DNA from: SZUA-448 sp964602475
GTDB lineage: Bacteria > Bacillota > Clostridia > Lachnospirales > Lachnospiraceae
NCBI GenBank assembly: GCA_964602475.1
Contig: CAZRRN010000003.1
Span: forward strand, 1-64,000
DNA: 64,000 nt
Direction of reading: 5' to 3'
The notes beneath the pieces were generated by a model. The model worked only from the letters and a program-made list of their open reading frames with translations. It ran no database searches and had not been told where the DNA came from. Below, one piece after another: positions 26,751 to 36,827 of this stretch; within the stretch, counting starts at the first letter, position 1; each line of letters opens with the position of its first letter. A program made the translations under genes and the position numbers.

Positions 26751-28157
26751 GTGGAACAGACAACAGAAAAGATAAAAGAAAATAAAATGGGCACGATGCC
26801 CGTGAATAAGTTATTGTTTACTATTGCGACTCCGGTCATTCTTTCCATGATGGTACAGGCCTGCTACAATATCGTAGACAGTATATTTGTGGCAAGAATC
26901 GAGGATGCAGAAGCCGTCGGTTCGGCAGGAACCTCTGCGCTAGTCGCTGTCGGAATGGCATTTCCGTTCCAGATGCTTTTGATGGCCTTTGGAGTCGGAA
27001 CCGGTGTCGGTGTTAATGCAATCCTGTCGCGGGCACTTGGTGAACGTGACCATAAGACGGTTCAGAAGGCAGCGAATAACGGTGTATTTCTGGCGGGGTT
27101 AAGTTATCTGCTGTTTTTGTTAATCGGACTCTTTCTGTCAGAAACATTGATTCGTTCACAGGGTGGTGAAGGCTTGTCCCTTATATATGGGACGCAGTAT
27201 CTTACGATTGTCTGTGTCGGATCGTTCGGTGTTTATACGCAGCTTATGTTTGAACGGCTGCTGCAGTCTACCGGCCGAACCATGTACTCCATGATTACGC
27301 AGATTATCGGTGCAGTAATCAATATTATTCTGGATCCAATCCTGATTTTCGGTCTGTTCGGCTTCCCGGAAATGAAGGTTGCCGGAGCGGCACTTGCCAC
27401 CATAATCGGTCAAACAGTTGCAGGAATTATTGCAATGATACTGAATCATTATAAGAATCCGGAGGTTCGGATTTCCTTCCGACAATTCCGACCGGACTGG
27501 AAAATTATCGGAAAAATCTATGCTGTCGGGCTTCCCTCTATCGTAATGCAGTCCATCGGCTCTGTTATGACCTTTTGTATGAATAAAATACTCACGAAGC
27601 TGAACATTGATGCAGTTGCGGTATTTACAGTTTACTTTAAACTGCAGAGTCTTTTTTTTATGCCGCTGTTCGGATTGAATACCGGAATGGTTCCGATACT
27701 TGCATTTAATTACGGAGCAGGAAAAAGAAGCCGGATGATAAAGACAATCAAGCTCAGCATGGGAGTGGCTTTTTGTATGCTGGCGATCGGATTTCTTGCA
27801 TTTGAACTGATTCCAAACAGGCTTCTTCTTTTGTTTGATACCGGAGAAGACACGCTCTTGACTCTGGGCGTTCCGGCACTTCGTATTATCGGAGTCCACT
27901 TCCTTGTTGCGTGGTTCTGCATTATCAGTGGCTCAGTGTTCCAGTCACTCGGAAACGGTGTCTACAGTTTGATGGTATCAATTGCGCGTCAGCTGGTTGT
28001 ATTGATTCCGGCAGCATTACTGCTTGCAAAGCTGGGAGGGCTATCACTGGTGTGGTGGGCATTTCCGATTGCTGAAGTGATGTCCCTGATTGTATCTTCG
28101 TTTTTCCTGTTTCGTATTAATAAAAGAATTATTCAAAATGTCCCTGACAATATCTGA
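26751..28157 (+). CDS. MATE family efflux transporter
   Basis: 468 residues, about 12 membrane helices in two bundles. N-terminal family pattern LFTIATPVILSMMVQACYNIVDSI; second bundle begins with VGLPSIVMQSIGSVM. The chosen start is GTG behind GGGG; an ATG 12 codons later (MGTMPVNK) is a possible alternative. It is separated from the large ABC permease by only 11 bases, so the three genes 26751-31835 form one operon. This suggests two export routes under common control. Confidence 0.88.
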   Translation: MEQTTEKIKENKMGTMPVNKLLFTIATPVILSMMVQACYNIVDSIFVARIEDAEAVGSAGTSALVAVGMAFPFQMLLMAFGVGTGVGVNAILSRALGERDHKTVQKAANNGVFLAGLSYLLFLLIGLFLSETLIRSQGGEGLSLIYGTQYLTIVCVGSFGVYTQLMFERLLQSTGRTMYSMITQIIGAVINIILDPILIFGLFGFPEMKVAGAALATIIGQTVAGIIAMILNHYKNPEVRISFRQFRPDWKIIGKIYAVGLPSIVMQSIGSVMTFCMNKILTKLNIDAVAVFTVYFKLQSLFFMPLFGLNTGMVPILAFNYGAGKRSRMIKTIKLSMGVAFCMLAIGFLAFELIPNRLLLLFDTGEDTLLTLGVPALRIIGVHFLVAWFCIISGSVFQSLGNGVYSLMVSIARQLVVLIPAALLLAKLGGLSLVWWAFPIAEVMSLIVSSFFLFRINKRIIQNVPDNI

Positions 28158-28168
28158 AAGGATCTGAC

Positions 28169-31135
28169 ATGTTTGTGCTGCACAGTATTAGAAATCTCAT
28201 TCGCTCATGGAAGAAATCAGTGTTGTTCTATATTCTGCTGACAGCACTGGTTGTTATTTTATGTGTAAGTATGGGAATGACGGTCATGATACAGAGCTTT
28301 CTGAAGGATTGTGATAACAATTACACGACAATTGCGGTCTTTGAGTATATGGGAGTGGAATACCCGAATGAAGCGGTATATGATGCAGGAATCAGTGAAT
28401 GCTTTGATGCGTTTGATTTTTCATCCCTGGCCTTTGATCCATACGTGAAATACTGGGAAGAGAATCAGTCTGCACTGGGATTTATTGAAGGACGGACAGA
28501 TGTCAATACTCTGGCTTCAAAGAAGAACGGCGGGGTTGTGCTGGTTTACATTTACGGTTATTATGAAGCAGGCGGAGTGTATATCAGTACGATAGTCGAA
28601 GCACCGTATTCATACAGAGACACGGTTGGCTGCAGGTACTATATCAATACGGATGGTACAGTGCTTGAACTGGGACACTACTACATGATTGCGGGAGAAT
28701 TTTATAATGGACAGACTTCCTATACATATTTTTCAGCCGGTGATTATTCCAATACCAGTGCACAACAGACGGGATTTGAAGGACGTGTATCGGAGCTTAT
28801 TCTTGATGTGACAGCGGAAGACGGTGGATACCTTCTTCCGGAGAGGGACAGTTATTTTTACAGGATAGCAGACAGCTATCGCGTTATTAACCAGCACGTT
28901 TCACTGCGTGCAACTTTACATCCGGAAGCTCTTCTGCCGTTCCAGCAGGGAACGCTGTACCTTACGGAAGGGACTTATTTCACCGGCAATAAAAATGCGA
29001 ACGAGTGTCTGATTTCCGAATTTCTTGCCGCTTCCTACGGAGTGTCCGTAGGGGATACATTCAACATCGCTTATGCCGTGGGAAAAGGCTGTACGGAGAA
29101 TGAAAGCTACTGGGCAGGGACGGGATTTGGCGGTGACGGGGATTATCTTATTACAGGAATCTTTAATACACAGCAGGAATTGAAAAACAATGTCTACATT
29201 TCACTTAATGAAGATCTGGGGTTTAATAAAAACCGTTATTCCTATACGCTTGGACAGGCAACGCTGAAAAATAATAAGGCAGAGGAATTCCTGACGGAAA
29301 TCGAACCGCTGCTTCCGGAACGTGTCCGTGTAACGATTTATGATCAGGGTTATTCCGGAACGGTACAGCCGTTTCAGGATGTTCTGCGGATTACCGGAAT
29401 CATTACGGCGGTGTGTATCCTGATCGGACTGGCGCTTGCGCTGTTGTTCGGATATCTGTTCGTGTTCCGCCAGAAGGAATCTGCACGGATTATGCACAGA
29501 CTTGGGGTGAAGCAAAGCGGAATTTTTATATACTATCTGTCCGGTGCGGCACTGATTGAGCTGATTGCCGCAGTGACCGGTTTTTTAATCAGTCTGCGGT
29601 GTTCCGAGCTGCTGGTTCCTCTTCTGGAGCAATATGCTTCCAATTATTCGACGGCAGAGCTCCGTTACAGCAGCGGAAATCTTTCAATGGTTAAAACAAT
29701 TGCATTTACCGCAAAGCCGGACAGCGTGGTCTTTCTTACTGCAGGAGCAGCGGTCATGGCAGCAGCGGTATTATCCTGCCTGTTTTTTACCTTACTTTGC
29801 CTTAAGGGGCATCAGCAGAGACAGCGACGTACTTTCCGTAACGGGACACGTTCGAGAAGTCTGAATGGCGGAGTCTTGAAATATGCATGGCTTTCTGTAA
29901 GCCGGGGTGCCTTTCGAACTGTTCTCCCTGTTCTTGTTTGTGCCTGCGCAGTTCTTTTGCTGACACAGCTGTCCCATACCATTACAGAGTATCGGGAACA
30001 GATGGAGAATCTGCAGAAAAATACGGTAATTGAAGGATACTTTACCGATATCGGAGGTCAGCAGCTGGGAGGTCTTTCTGTGGAATCCTCAGTGGTACAG
30101 GACTTGTATTCGAGTGGATACCTATCGGAAATACGATTGTCAATTGATTCACATTATAAGTATTATGGAGTTTATGATGAAGCAGGGGAGCTTCAGATCA
30201 AGGATCAGCTGGTGATTCCGCCAAGCAATTCCTTTGCTTATGAAACACTGGTCAATCGGATTTTGACCGGACCGAATCTAATCTGTACAAATAAGCTGTC
30301 AACGGTTCAGGAGTTTTATTACAGTCCCGGAGTTGTAACGGAGTATTTTCCCGGTTACGGTCCCGAGATCTTTACGAAGGAATATAGCGAAGAGGTTCCT
30401 TGTATGGTCTCGACAGCCTTTCTTCAGGATAATGGATTGAAGCCCGGAGATACAATTGCGGTTCTCAGCTATGATGATACCTGGCATTCTGTGTATATAA
30501 CGGAACTGATCATTGCAGGGAGCTTTGTGAAGGAAGGGACGACAGACAATATTTATTGTCCGCTTGGATCTTATATTTCACCGTTCTTCTATATACAGGA
30601 AGAACTAAGCCGCGCAGAAGCGAGAAAAAGCTTCTCCGGCGCCAGCTTTCAGCTCACGGACAGTTCTGTACTGTCGGATTTCAAGGAATTTCTGGCGGAA
30701 CGCGGATACTCGGAGGTCAGTCGGATCGGTATTCTGAGAAATTTTATTACCATTGAGGATAAGTCCTACCTGAGTACCATGAGTGCAATGACACAACGAA
30801 TCTGGTACATGGAGCATACTTTCCCGGTAATCTATCTGCTGGTAGAGCTGCTGGCAGCACTTGTTCCGTGTATTCTACTGCAGCTTAGACGAAGAGAACT
30901 TGCCATTATGCGGTCGCAGGGCGCTTCAAAAAGAACTGCGTTTTTCAGCCTGTTTACCGAACAGCTTATGTTAGCACCGGTCGGAGCAATACTTGGTATT
31001 CTACTCGGTGGAGTACCTAAAAACGGAGGCTTATGGCTGGTTTTTGCATTTGTAGTTTTTTGGCTTCTTGGGTCGGCACTGTCACTGTGGAAGCTGAATC
31101 GGAGCTCGGTACGTTCTATCTTAAAATCAGAGTAA
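28169..31135 (+). CDS. Large FtsX/MacB-type ABC transporter permease
   Basis: 988 residues. The N-terminal helix is FYILLTALVVILCVSMGMTV, then a large extracellular domain of about 370 residues. Three helices follow (about 410-540), a fifth helix near 580, a second extracellular domain of about 280 residues, and three C-terminal helices. The last group carries the FtsX-family cytosolic motif RRRELAIMRSQGASK. This 1+3+1+3 arrangement is that of Gram-positive peptide or lipid exporters and bacteriocin-resistance permeases. Ribosome site AAAGGA. It is followed after 19 bases by its ATPase. Confidence 0.85.
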   Translation: MFVLHSIRNLIRSWKKSVLFYILLTALVVILCVSMGMTVMIQSFLKDCDNNYTTIAVFEYMGVEYPNEAVYDAGISECFDAFDFSSLAFDPYVKYWEENQSALGFIEGRTDVNTLASKKNGGVVLVYIYGYYEAGGVYISTIVEAPYSYRDTVGCRYYINTDGTVLELGHYYMIAGEFYNGQTSYTYFSAGDYSNTSAQQTGFEGRVSELILDVTAEDGGYLLPERDSYFYRIADSYRVINQHVSLRATLHPEALLPFQQGTLYLTEGTYFTGNKNANECLISEFLAASYGVSVGDTFNIAYAVGKGCTENESYWAGTGFGGDGDYLITGIFNTQQELKNNVYISLNEDLGFNKNRYSYTLGQATLKNNKAEEFLTEIEPLLPERVRVTIYDQGYSGTVQPFQDVLRITGIITAVCILIGLALALLFGYLFVFRQKESARIMHRLGVKQSGIFIYYLSGAALIELIAAVTGFLISLRCSELLVPLLEQYASNYSTAELRYSSGNLSMVKTIAFTAKPDSVVFLTAGAAVMAAAVLSCLFFTLLCLKGHQQRQRRTFRNGTRSRSLNGGVLKYAWLSVSRGAFRTVLPVLVCACAVLLLTQLSHTITEYREQMENLQKNTVIEGYFTDIGGQQLGGLSVESSVVQDLYSSGYLSEIRLSIDSHYKYYGVYDEAGELQIKDQLVIPPSNSFAYETLVNRILTGPNLICTNKLSTVQEFYYSPGVVTEYFPGYGPEIFTKEYSEEVPCMVSTAFLQDNGLKPGDTIAVLSYDDTWHSVYITELIIAGSFVKEGTTDNIYCPLGSYISPFFYIQEELSRAEARKSFSGASFQLTDSSVLSDFKEFLAERGYSEVSRIGILRNFITIEDKSYLSTMSAMTQRIWYMEHTFPVIYLLVELLAALVPCILLQLRRRELAIMRSQGASKRTAFFSLFTEQLMLAPVGAILGILLGGVPKNGGLWLVFAFVVFWLLGSALSLWKLNRSSVRSILKSE

Positions 31136-31154
31136 GCGATTGTCTGGAGGGAGT

Positions 31155-31835
31155 ATGTCATTACTGGAAATCAGAGATGTAAGCTATGGATATAGCAGCA
31201 AAGCGGAAAGCAGAGAAGTCCTGAAGCATGTCAGCTGCAGCTTTGATGTAGGAAAATTTTACGCAATCATCGGTAAATCCGGAAGCGGAAAGAGCACTCT
31301 TCTGTCACTGATGGCAGGACTTGATCTTCCGCAATCGGGGCAGATTCTATATGAAGGCAGACCAACCTCTAAAATGGATCTGGATGAGTACAGAAAACAG
31401 TATGCAGCGGTGGTATATCAGGATTTTTCGTTGTTTCCGCTTCTGACAGCACTCGAAAATATTATGTATCCGATGGAGTTATGCCATGTGGAAAAACAAA
31501 AGGAAAGGAAAGAAGCCGAACGTCTGGCTGCACTTGTATCTCTGCCGGAGGAACTGACAAATCGTTATCCCGGCAGGATCAGCGGCGGAGAACAGCAGCG
31601 GGTAGCAATTGCAAGAGCACTTACAATGGATCGGAAGCTGATGCTTGCAGATGAGCCGACTGGAAACCTGGACAGCGGGAACAGTGATAATATTATATCT
31701 CTGCTGATGCAGCTGGCACATGAGCAGAGCAAGTGTGTTATCGTTGTGACGCACGACATCACCATTATGCAGAAGGCAGATGAGGTATATATGATTGACG
31801 GAGGACTGCGTAAGGTGGAAGCGACGGTGAAATAA
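31155..31835 (+). CDS. ABC transporter ATP-binding protein (MacB/LolD type)
   Basis: 226 residues. Walker A GKSGSGKST (residues 40-48), Q-loop YQDFSLFP, signature ISGGEQQRVAIARAL, Walker B LMLADEPTGNLD and switch His in VVTHDI. The ADEPTGNLD form marks the MacB/LolD/FtsE branch that works with FtsX-type permeases such as the preceding gene. The start is the ATG behind GGAGGGAG. Confidence 0.92.
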   Translation: MSLLEIRDVSYGYSSKAESREVLKHVSCSFDVGKFYAIIGKSGSGKSTLLSLMAGLDLPQSGQILYEGRPTSKMDLDEYRKQYAAVVYQDFSLFPLLTALENIMYPMELCHVEKQKERKEAERLAALVSLPEELTNRYPGRISGGEQQRVAIARALTMDRKLMLADEPTGNLDSGNSDNIISLLMQLAHEQSKCVIVVTHDITIMQKADEVYMIDGGLRKVEATVK

Positions 31836-31840
31836 ATTAT

Positions 31841-31869
31841 TTGACAATTTGTAAAATATGTACTATGAT
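31841..31869 (+). promoter_or_regulatory. Sigma-A promoter of ileS
   Basis: Consensus TTGACA (31841-31846), 17-base spacer, TATGAT (31864-31869), six bases after the preceding stop codon. It gives a leader of about 340 bases. Confidence 0.88.
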
Positions 31870-31871
31870 AA

Positions 31872-32187
31872 TGAATCATATATAGAAGCGCCGACGGAGA
31901 CAGTATTCCTTTATCGAAAGAGCAGCGAGCCGGGGAGGGTGTAAGCCCGGTACGAGTAGAGAAGAGAAGAACATCCCTCCTGAGCTGAAAGACTGAACCA
32001 TAGCAGGGTCTCTGAGTCTGAGACTGCCGTTGCAGTAAGTTATTCCGGGAACGACCGTTATATCGCAGATGCATTGAACATTTAACTAAGGAGACGGTAT
32101 AAACCGGCATCCGGTGAAGGATGAAAGTGCACGAAGAGGTGGTTATGAAGGCTTTGGCTCTCGTCCTGTTTGGGATGGGAGCTTTTT
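31872..32187 (+). promoter_or_regulatory. T-box leader controlling ileS
   Basis: Senses uncharged tRNA-Ile and prevents termination. Stem I elements are visible: the GAGCCGGGG...AGCCCGG stem near 31927-31950, followed by a purine-rich AGAGAAGAGAAGAAC stretch. That stretch leads into a candidate specifier ATC (31973-31975), an Ile codon, and CCTCCTGAGC. Near the 3' end AGAGGTGGTTATGAAG (about 32135-32150) is a variant of the T-box sequence, followed by CTCGTCC and the terminator hairpin. The specifier assignment is by eye. Confidence 0.8.
32157..32187 (+). terminator. T-box attenuator terminator
   Basis: GCTCTCGTCC pairs with GGGATGGGAGC (two G-U pairs), then TTTTT. It lies 28 bases before the ileS start and is mutually exclusive with the T-box antiterminator. 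Confidence 0.8.
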
Positions 32188-32215
32188 AATTTGCAGGAAA
32201 GGTGTGGTTATTGCG

Positions 32216-35200
32216 ATGTACGAAAAAGTATCGACAGACATGAACTTCATTGAACGGGAAAAAGCGGTCGAAAGGTTCTGGGAAGACAACGACATTTTTA
32301 AGAAAAGTATGAAAATCCGTGAGGGCTGTCCGACCTATATGTTTTACGACGGACCGCCGACAGCAAACGGAAAGCCCCACATCGGTCATGTTCTGACCCG
32401 TGTCATCAAGGATATGATTCCGAGGTACCGTACGATGAAGGGCTATATGGTGCCGCGTAAGGCGGGCTGGGACACACACGGACTTCCTGTCGAGATTGAG
32501 GTGGAGAAGAAGCTTGGACTGGATGGCAAGGAACAGATTGAACAGTTCGGAATGGCTCCTTTTATTGAGAAGTGTAAGGAAAGTGTCTGGCAGTATAAGG
32601 GGATGTGGGAGAATTTCTCCGGAACCGTCGGTTTCTGGGCGGACATGGAGAATCCGTATGTTACCTATCACAACAGCTATATTGAGTCCGAATGGTGGGC
32701 ACTCAAAGAAATCTGGAATAAGGGGCTGCTTTACAAGGGCTATAAAATAGTACCCTACTGCCCGCGTTGCGGAACTCCGCTCTCCTCTCACGAGGTAGCG
32801 CAGGGATATAAGGATGTCAAAGAAAAATCCTGCATTGCCAAATTCCGTCTTGTAGATCATTTTGACGAATACATCCTGGCATGGACCACGACTCCGTGGA
32901 CTCTTCCCTCCAATGTTGCACTTTGTGTAAATGCAGACTATGATTATGTGAAAATCAGAGTAGGGGTAAATGCCAAAGGTGATGTGGTAAAGCAGGGGGA
33001 AGAGGACACCGCTGTTAAGACGGAGTATTATTATCTTGCTGAGGAGCTCCTTTCCGTTGTGGAAGGTTCGTACGAGATTGTTGGCAAATTCAAGGGCAAA
33101 GACCTCGAATACACCCAATACGAACCACTGTTTTCCTATGCATTCAACAATTCGGACGGAAGCGTGAATTCTGAAGCAAACCGTGACAATATCGGCGGAA
33201 AGAAAGCATTCTTTGTTGTCTGCGATGATTATGTTACGCTGACCGACGGTACCGGAGTTGTTCACATTGCACCGGCATTTGGTGAGGACGATGCGAAGGT
33301 CGGAAGAAAATACGATCTTCCGTTTGTTCAGCTTGTTGATGAAAAGGGTGATATGAAGCCGGAAGCTGTTGACATGGCCGGACTGTTCTGCAAGAAAGCA
33401 GATGAGGTTGTAATGCGGCTGCTCGGGGAGAAGGGTCAGCTCTTTAAGGTTCTGAAATTTGAACACAGCTATCCGTTCTGCTGGAGATGCGATACTCCGC
33501 TTATATACTATGCAAGAGAATCCTGGTTCATTCGGATGACAAAGGTCAAAGACCGTCTGATTGAAAACAATAACACAATCAACTGGATTCCGGAAAGTAT
33601 CGGCAAGGGACGATTCGGTGACTGGCTGGAAAATGTTCAGGACTGGGGCTTAAGCCGGAACCGTTATTGGGGAACTCCTCTTAACATCTGGCAGTGTGAA
33701 TGCGGACATATGCATTCAGTCGGAAGTATTGCCGAACTGAAGGAGTTATCGGATAATTATGATGAGGTTTGCAAAAAGCACGGATTTGATGAAATCGAGC
33801 TGCACCGTCCGTATATCGACGAGGTAACCTTCCGCTGCGAAAAATGCGGGAAAGAAATGCACCGTGTACCGGAGGTAATCGACTGCTGGTTCGACTCCGG
33901 AGCAATGCCGTTTGCGCAGCATCACTATCCGTTTGAAAATCAGGAGCTGTTTGAGAAACAGTTCCCGGCGGACTTTATTTCGGAAGCTGTGGATCAGACC
34001 AGAGGGTGGTTCTATTCGCTGCTGGCTATATCTACACTGCTTTTTGATAAAGCCCCCTATAAAAATGTTATTGTACTTGGTCTTGTTCAGGATGAGAACG
34101 GTCAGAAAATGAGCAAATCCAAAGGAAATGCGGTTGATCCGTTCGACGCTCTGAACAAATTTGGTGCCGATGCAATCCGCTGGTATTTCTATATCAATAG
34201 TGCTCCGTGGCTGCCGAACCGTTTTCATGACAAGATAGTAAGTGAAGGCAAGAGTAAATTCATGGGTACACTTTGGAATACTTATGCATTTTTTGTGCTC
34301 TATGCCAATATTGATAATTTTGATGCAACAAAGTATCAGCTTGAATATGAAAAGCTGAGCGTAATGGACAAATGGCTTTTGTCAAAGCTTAATACAGTTG
34401 TAAAAGCGGTGGACGACAATCTGGCAAATTACCGGATTCCGGAGACCGCACGTGCATTACAGGATTTTGTTGATGAAATGAGCAACTGGTATGTCCGCCG
34501 GGGAAGAGAACGATTCTGGGCAAAGGGTATGGAGCAGGATAAAATCAATGCTTATATGACGCTCTACACAGCGCTAGTTACGATTTCCAAGGCAGCAGCT
34601 CCGATGATACCGTTTATGACAGAGCAGATTTATCGTAATCTTGTCTGCAGTATTGACAAAACAGCACCGGAAAGCATTCATTTGTGCGATTTTCCGGTTT
34701 ATCATGCAGAACTGGTTGACGAAGAGCTTGAGAAAAATATGGAACAGGTTCTTGAAGTTGTCGTGCTGGGACGTGCGGGACGAAATGCTGCGAACCTAAA
34801 GCAGCGCCAGCCGGTTGCAACGATGTATGTAAAATCCGACAAAATACTTCCTGAATTTTATATTGAAATCATTGAAGACGAGTTAAATGTTAAATCTGTC
34901 CGTTTCACGAATGATGTCCGTGCCTTTACCTCTTATTCTTTCAAGCCACAGCTTAAGACACTCGGAAAGAGGTTCGGTGGAGCAATCGGTACAGTGAAAC
35001 AGATTTTGGCTGAAATTGACGGAAATACCGCAATGGACGAGATTAATGCGAGCGGTCATCTGACTATTACGGTAAATGGAACTCCGGAGGTAATCGAGAA
35101 AGAGGATTTGTTGATCGAAGCAGCACAGACGGAAGGTTTTGTATCGAACAGCGACAACGGAATCAAGGTTGTAATCGATACCACGCTGACACCGGAGCTG

Positions 35201-35467
35201 ATTGAAGAAGGCTATGTTCGTGAAGTAATCAGCAAGGTACAGACGATGCGTAAGGAAGCTGATTTCGAGGTAATGGATCACATCACTGTCTACGAAGCTG
35301 GCAATGATACCATCAATAAAATCATGCAGAAGAACGAGAGCGAGATACGCAGAGTCGTGTTGGCAGATGCAGTTATATATTGCACAAAAGAAGAAATTCC
35401 CTCGGACGCTTATGGAAAAGACTGGAATCTGAATGGGGAAGAGGTTGTTCTTGCAGTCAAACGATGA
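32216..35467 (+). CDS. ileS: Isoleucyl-tRNA synthetase
   Basis: 1083 residues. Class I signatures are PHIGHVLTR (the HIGH motif) and KMSKSKGN (KMSKS); AGWDTHGLPVE and a long CP1 editing insert are also present. A zinc-binding Cys pair is seen at CEKCGKE. The length exceeds that of the common bacterial type (about 920-940) and resembles the longer type-2 (eukaryote-like) IleRS. The ATG at 32216 is chosen because the longer frame upstream runs through the T-box terminator. AGGAAAGG lies 13 bases before it, slightly far. Expression is set by the T-box leader. pepT follows after 80 bases. Confidence 0.95.
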   Translation: MYEKVSTDMNFIEREKAVERFWEDNDIFKKSMKIREGCPTYMFYDGPPTANGKPHIGHVLTRVIKDMIPRYRTMKGYMVPRKAGWDTHGLPVEIEVEKKLGLDGKEQIEQFGMAPFIEKCKESVWQYKGMWENFSGTVGFWADMENPYVTYHNSYIESEWWALKEIWNKGLLYKGYKIVPYCPRCGTPLSSHEVAQGYKDVKEKSCIAKFRLVDHFDEYILAWTTTPWTLPSNVALCVNADYDYVKIRVGVNAKGDVVKQGEEDTAVKTEYYYLAEELLSVVEGSYEIVGKFKGKDLEYTQYEPLFSYAFNNSDGSVNSEANRDNIGGKKAFFVVCDDYVTLTDGTGVVHIAPAFGEDDAKVGRKYDLPFVQLVDEKGDMKPEAVDMAGLFCKKADEVVMRLLGEKGQLFKVLKFEHSYPFCWRCDTPLIYYARESWFIRMTKVKDRLIENNNTINWIPESIGKGRFGDWLENVQDWGLSRNRYWGTPLNIWQCECGHMHSVGSIAELKELSDNYDEVCKKHGFDEIELHRPYIDEVTFRCEKCGKEMHRVPEVIDCWFDSGAMPFAQHHYPFENQELFEKQFPADFISEAVDQTRGWFYSLLAISTLLFDKAPYKNVIVLGLVQDENGQKMSKSKGNAVDPFDALNKFGADAIRWYFYINSAPWLPNRFHDKIVSEGKSKFMGTLWNTYAFFVLYANIDNFDATKYQLEYEKLSVMDKWLLSKLNTVVKAVDDNLANYRIPETARALQDFVDEMSNWYVRRGRERFWAKGMEQDKINAYMTLYTALVTISKAAAPMIPFMTEQIYRNLVCSIDKTAPESIHLCDFPVYHAELVDEELEKNMEQVLEVVVLGRAGRNAANLKQRQPVATMYVKSDKILPEFYIEIIEDELNVKSVRFTNDVRAFTSYSFKPQLKTLGKRFGGAIGTVKQILAEIDGNTAMDEINASGHLTITVNGTPEVIEKEDLLIEAAQTEGFVSNSDNGIKVVIDTTLTPELIEEGYVREVISKVQTMRKEADFEVMDHITVYEAGNDTINKIMQKNESEIRRVVLADAVIYCTKEEIPSDAYGKDWNLNGEEVVLAVKR

Positions 35468-35547
35468 AAGGACAGCTAAGGATAACAACGCACTAATATA
35501 TAGACAGAACATGCGGAGCATTCATTTTACAAGATATGGAGGCAGCT

Positions 35548-36780
35548 ATGACTGTATTGGATCGTTTTTTAAATTATGTGAAGATAAACACGGAATCTGC
35601 TGAGGACAGTGAGTCCATACCAAGCACACCCGGACAGTGGGATCTGGCAAAACTTCTTATAGAGGAACTGAATAATCTGGGTGCTGCAGATGTACGTCTT
35701 GATGAACATTGTTATGTTTACGCGACCATTCCGGCTTCAGATATCAAGGCAGAAGAGAAGTACCCAGTAATCGGGTTTATTGCTCATCTTGATACATCGT
35801 GTGCCGTGACCGGCAGGGATGTGAAGCCCGTTGTGATTAGAAATTACGACGGAAAAGAGATACTTTTGAACAAAGAACAGAATTATCGTATATCTCCGGT
35901 GGAATTCCCTGAGCTTGTGAAATATGCAGGACAGGATCTGGTCGTAACGGACGGAACTACGCTGCTCGGCGCTGATGATAAGGCAGGGGTTGCTGAGATT
36001 ATGGCAATGGCTGAGTATTTTCTGACACATCCGGAAGCAGAGCACGGGACAATCAGGATTGGTTTTACACCGGACGAAGAAGTTGGCTGTGGAGCGGATT
36101 TGTTTGATGTACCGGGATTCGCAGCGGATTACGCTTATACTGTTGACGGTGGAGAGCTTGGCGAAATTGAATATGAGAATTTTAACGCAGCAAGCGGCAA
36201 GCTGACCTTCCGGGGAAAGAGCGTACATCCCGGGTCAGCTAAGAACAAAATGGTAAACGCTGTTCTTCTTGCCATGGAATTTCAGGGTATGCTTCCGGTG
36301 GAGCAGAATCCGGCCTATACGGAAGGATACGAAGGCTTTTATCATGTGACAAAGATGACAGGTGTTACTGAGGAAGCATCCATGCATTATATCTTAAGGG
36401 ATCATGACCGTGCAAAGCTTGAAGAAAAAAAGACATACTTCCTGCGGGTTGTAGATTTTATGAATGAAAAATACGGCGCAGGTACCGTAACGGCGACGGT
36501 GACTGATACCTACTACAATATGAGAGAAATGATAGAACCGCATCCGCAGTTGGTAACACAGCTTGAAGACGCTATGCGAAAGCTCGGGATTGTTCCGAAG
36601 GTAATGCCGATTCGAGGAGGCACAGACGGCGCCAGACTGTCTTATGAGGGGCTTCTCTGCCCGAACCTGTGCACCGGCGGAGGCAATTTCCACGGGCGGT
36701 ATGAATATGCCTGTGTACAGTCGATGGAGATCATCACGAAGCTCTTATGCGAAATCACCATGTCGGCAAAAAAGCTGTAG
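35548..36780 (+). CDS. pepT: Peptidase T (tripeptide aminopeptidase, M20B)
   Basis: 410 residues, the exact family length. A dinuclear zinc exopeptidase of the cytosol that removes the N-terminal residue of tripeptides. Metal and catalytic motifs: HLDTS, LLGADDKAG, PDEEVGCG, and TVDGGELGEIEYENFNAA. The C-terminus has IRGGTDGARLS and CTGGGNFHGRYEY. The ATG at 35548 is preferred over one four codons earlier because GGAGG sits between them. Confidence 0.95.
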   Translation: MTVLDRFLNYVKINTESAEDSESIPSTPGQWDLAKLLIEELNNLGAADVRLDEHCYVYATIPASDIKAEEKYPVIGFIAHLDTSCAVTGRDVKPVVIRNYDGKEILLNKEQNYRISPVEFPELVKYAGQDLVVTDGTTLLGADDKAGVAEIMAMAEYFLTHPEAEHGTIRIGFTPDEEVGCGADLFDVPGFAADYAYTVDGGELGEIEYENFNAASGKLTFRGKSVHPGSAKNKMVNAVLLAMEFQGMLPVEQNPAYTEGYEGFYHVTKMTGVTEEASMHYILRDHDRAKLEEKKTYFLRVVDFMNEKYGAGTVTATVTDTYYNMREMIEPHPQLVTQLEDAMRKLGIVPKVMPIRGGTDGARLSYEGLLCPNLCTGGGNFHGRYEYACVQSMEIITKLLCEITMSAKKL

Positions 36781-36827
36781 ACAGCTGTACCGGAATTAAG
36801 AAAAAAAGAAAAGGAACAATAGAAGAA

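Noticed and set aside
32186..33466. 426-codon minus-strand frame
   Set aside because: Antisense shadow of ileS with Cys/His/Ile-rich, non-protein-like composition.
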